Origin: PNNG01 sp964577055
GTDB taxonomy: Bacteria > Bacteroidota > Bacteroidia > UBA7662
Direction of reading: 5' to 3'
Assembly: GCA_964577055.1 (NCBI GenBank)
Contig: CAZNWC010000003.1
Span: 186,001 to 250,000, forward strand
DNA length: 64,000 nt
A program made the position numbers and the translations under genes. This document shows, piece by piece, positions 62,521-64,000 of this stretch (its first letter is position 1; the number at the start of each line of letters is the position of its first letter). Below the pieces are notes generated by a model. The model was not told where the DNA came from. It ran no database searches and saw nothing but the letters and a program-made list of their open reading frames with translations.

Positions 62521-63659
62521 TACACCTTCGGGTATTCTTTTTTACCGTCGGCGTGCAAGGCAAAGCGACCTTCTTTGCGGTCGTGCACCTGGTCGTACTT
62601 GGGCCAAGGCCAACCCCCGAATTGGGTTTGGTGGAAGTCGTTGAATGCTTGCTGGATTTCTTCTTTGCTGTTCATCACAAATGGACCGTACTGAATAACC
62701 GGTTCGTTGATGGGACGGCCTTGCAGCAAAAGGATTTTAGATACGTGGTTGCCGTTTTGGATGCGTAGATTTTGGTTGGCCTGTACTTCCACGCTGTGGT
62801 AGCGGGGCACCTTCACGCCTGCCACTTCCATGCTTTCGCCTTGGTAGAAATACAAGGTGCGGTTGATGCCAGCCGAAGCGGGGGGCAACACCCACTCAGC
62901 ACCCGCTTCGAGTCGGATGTTCCAAACAGCCACTTCATTCTTGGGGTCAGCAGCCCAACTGTTGGGCGGCGGGGCAGGTGCTTGCACTTGTCCGAGTTTG
63001 CCGGCTATCACTTCCACCTCGGTTTTTTTGCCTTTGGCGTCGGTTGATTGGAATTTGCCCAGATTTTCTTTCCAAAACATCTTGAAATGGGGCTCTACCA
63101 TTTTGCTTTTGCGTGGCAGGTTGAGCCAAATTTGGAAGAGCTCGAGGTGGTTTTCACGGTCTTCGTGCAAACAAGGGAACATTTCGCTGTGCTGTACGCC
63201 TTTGCCGGCGGTCATCCACTGCACATCGCCATTGCCATAGCGGCCGGCAGCGCCTACCGAGTCGGCATGATCTACCAAACCCTTGCGTACCACCGTAATG
63301 GTTTCGAATCCACGGTGCGGGTGGCCCGGAAAACCCGGCACTTTTTTGCCATGGTACATGCGGAAGCCATCTTTGATGATGAAGTCGTTGCCCAAGGGGC
63401 GGCCGGTGAGGGGCACGGCCGGACCCATGTCTTTGTTGCCTTTGGGAAAGGCATCTTCGTGGTGCACACAAAAGAGAAACGGATCAGCGGTTTCCCACTG
63501 AAAGCCGAGGGGTTTGATGGCGCCCACGGCCGATTTATTATTGCTGTTTTCCATATTTTCTGCGGTTTTGGCCAGTGCGGCAAAGGGCCAAGCCATAGCG
63601 GCCGAAAGGCCAATGCCCAACTTGCCGAGGAAGCTGCGGCGGTCGTTTGCTGGTTTCAT
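62520..63659 (-). CDS. Pirin-family protein with Tat signal
   Basis: 379 residues. The N-terminus has a twin-arginine motif (NDRRSFLGKLG), a hydrophobic core and an AxA site (AALA-K), indicating Tat export. The pirin N-terminal cupin (about 55-200) carries the metal-ligand motif HPHRGFETIT and a later HSEMFPC segment; a C-terminal cupin-like half (about 250-370) includes LLLQGRPINEPVIQYGPFVMNS. Most pirins are cytoplasmic Fe-dependent quercetinase-like or regulatory proteins, so an exported one is notable. Confidence 0.88.
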   Translation of the reverse strand: MKPANDRRSFLGKLGIGLSAAMAWPFAALAKTAENMENSNNKSAVGAIKPLGFQWETADPFLFCVHHEDAFPKGNKDMGPAVPLTGRPLGNDFIIKDGFRMYHGKKVPGFPGHPHRGFETITVVRKGLVDHADSVGAAGRYGNGDVQWMTAGKGVQHSEMFPCLHEDRENHLELFQIWLNLPRKSKMVEPHFKMFWKENLGKFQSTDAKGKKTEVEVIAGKLGQVQAPAPPPNSWAADPKNEVAVWNIRLEAGAEWVLPPASAGINRTLYFYQGESMEVAGVKVPRYHSVEVQANQNLRIQNGNHVSKILLLQGRPINEPVIQYGPFVMNSKEEIQQAFNDFHQTQFGGWPWPKYDQVHDRKEGRFALHADGKKEYPKV

Positions 63660-63682
63660 TGTTTAAACTTTGATTTCTTAAC

Positions 63683-63690
63683 CGAAAGTA
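63683..63690 (-). promoter_or_regulatory. Possible -7 element (TACTTTCG) of the pirin gene
   Basis: One mismatch from TAnnTTTG, 23 nt before the pirin ATG at 63659. Confidence 0.35.
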
Positions 63691-63762
63691 GAACAAAAAA
63701 GTTTGCGAGGCAAAAAAATGGGGGGATGATGCTCCTTACGGGGCTACCCATATGTCGCCTCA

Positions 63763-64000
63763 TGCGCAATGGCATTCAATGAAGGGTTGAAGAAACCAAC
63801 ATGGTGGTCAAGCTGAGGATGCGTTTGGTGCGACCCCTTCAGGGTCGTAATCAATGGTTGGCGCGATGTTTTCTATACTCATATGACTCCCTCGGGTTCA
63901 TTTTGAGCCGTCATTATACCGCGATTATGCATGTTTTGTGATTGATTTTATGGTTTGACGCATAATAGAGCACCCCGAGGGGGTGCCATGTGTATAGCAT
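63763..64000. repeat. Composite dispersed repeat, copy B (runs off the window)
   Basis: Shares the TGCGCAATGGCAT left flank with copy A. The palindromes are CGACCC/GGGTCG (63831-63847) and a degenerate ATGACTCC/GGGTTCAT (63883-63901), with centres 53 bp apart, then GCACCCC/GGGGTGC (63970-63986) followed by the first 14 nt of the inverted spacer before the window ends. No gene is seen in 63691-64000. Confidence 0.82.

Overview
The window looks like one scaffold of a Bacteroidota genome, probably a draft or metagenome assembly. The evidence: a 2,344-residue surface protein with a C-terminal type IX secretion (T9SS) sorting domain, the phylum's TAnnTTTG -7 promoter element upstream of many genes, few Shine-Dalgarno sequences, a Bacteroidota-type FtsZ tail, a DUF5916 outer-membrane protein and a NagZ/AmpC-like fusion. 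Two runs of exactly 100 N are each flanked by an exact 55-base duplication, which points to unmerged overlapping contigs. I cannot place the organism below phylum.

Layout. 1-7100: T9SS-exported modular adhesin, closed by a strong terminator. 7.2-11.5 kb, minus strand: operon of Na+/solute symporter, LOG-family protein, M23 peptidase and Bcp peroxiredoxin. 11.6-15.7 kb: recR, then a minus-strand group (signal-peptide protein, HAD phosphatase, TerB-like protein, GT39 transferase) and a small zinc-ribbon membrane protein. 15.7-18.9 kb: PAS/GAF histidine kinase and AraC-type response regulator. 19.0-20.4 kb: lpdA. 20.8-35.9 kb: an unbroken dcw cluster, mraZ-rsmH-ftsL-ftsI-murE-mraY-murD-ftsW-murG-murC-ftsQ-ftsA-ftsZ, with most neighbours overlapping by 1-13 nt and a terminator after ftsZ.

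36-41.3 kb is an accessory-looking stretch: repeats, metK with a structured leader, three unrecognised small genes and an AT-rich TPR gene that appear co-transcribed, and an isolated AT-rich ORF. 41.3-46.8 kb: NagZ-like/serine-hydrolase fusion and a CBM9/DUF5916 protein. 46.9-47.9 kb: Xre/ParS-RES toxin-antitoxin pair with an inverted-repeat operator. 47.9-53.8 kb: YdeI-like protein, hotdog thioesterase, QueG with a 2Fe-2S ferredoxin, an SPFH/Arc-RHH/membrane-protein trio, a YeeZ-like reductase and a tandem universal stress protein. 54.0-59.2 kb: topoisomerase IV subunit A, a polytopic membrane protein, a GT2 dolichol-phosphate-mannose-synthase-like transferase and a YjbR protein. 59.9-63.7 kb: pruA, a cold-shock-domain protein and a Tat-exported pirin.

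Three sequence-level patterns stand out. First, a dispersed repeat family: paired GC palindromes whose centres lie 52-53 bp apart, in at least five clear copies plus a diverged one upstream of mraZ. Second, four genes have a perfect TAnnTTTG box ending 4-5 nt before the start codon, which implies leaderless mRNAs. Third, the metK leader starts with a strong hairpin and ends with another that abuts the start codon, suggesting a SAM-type cis-regulatory RNA whose class I could not assign.
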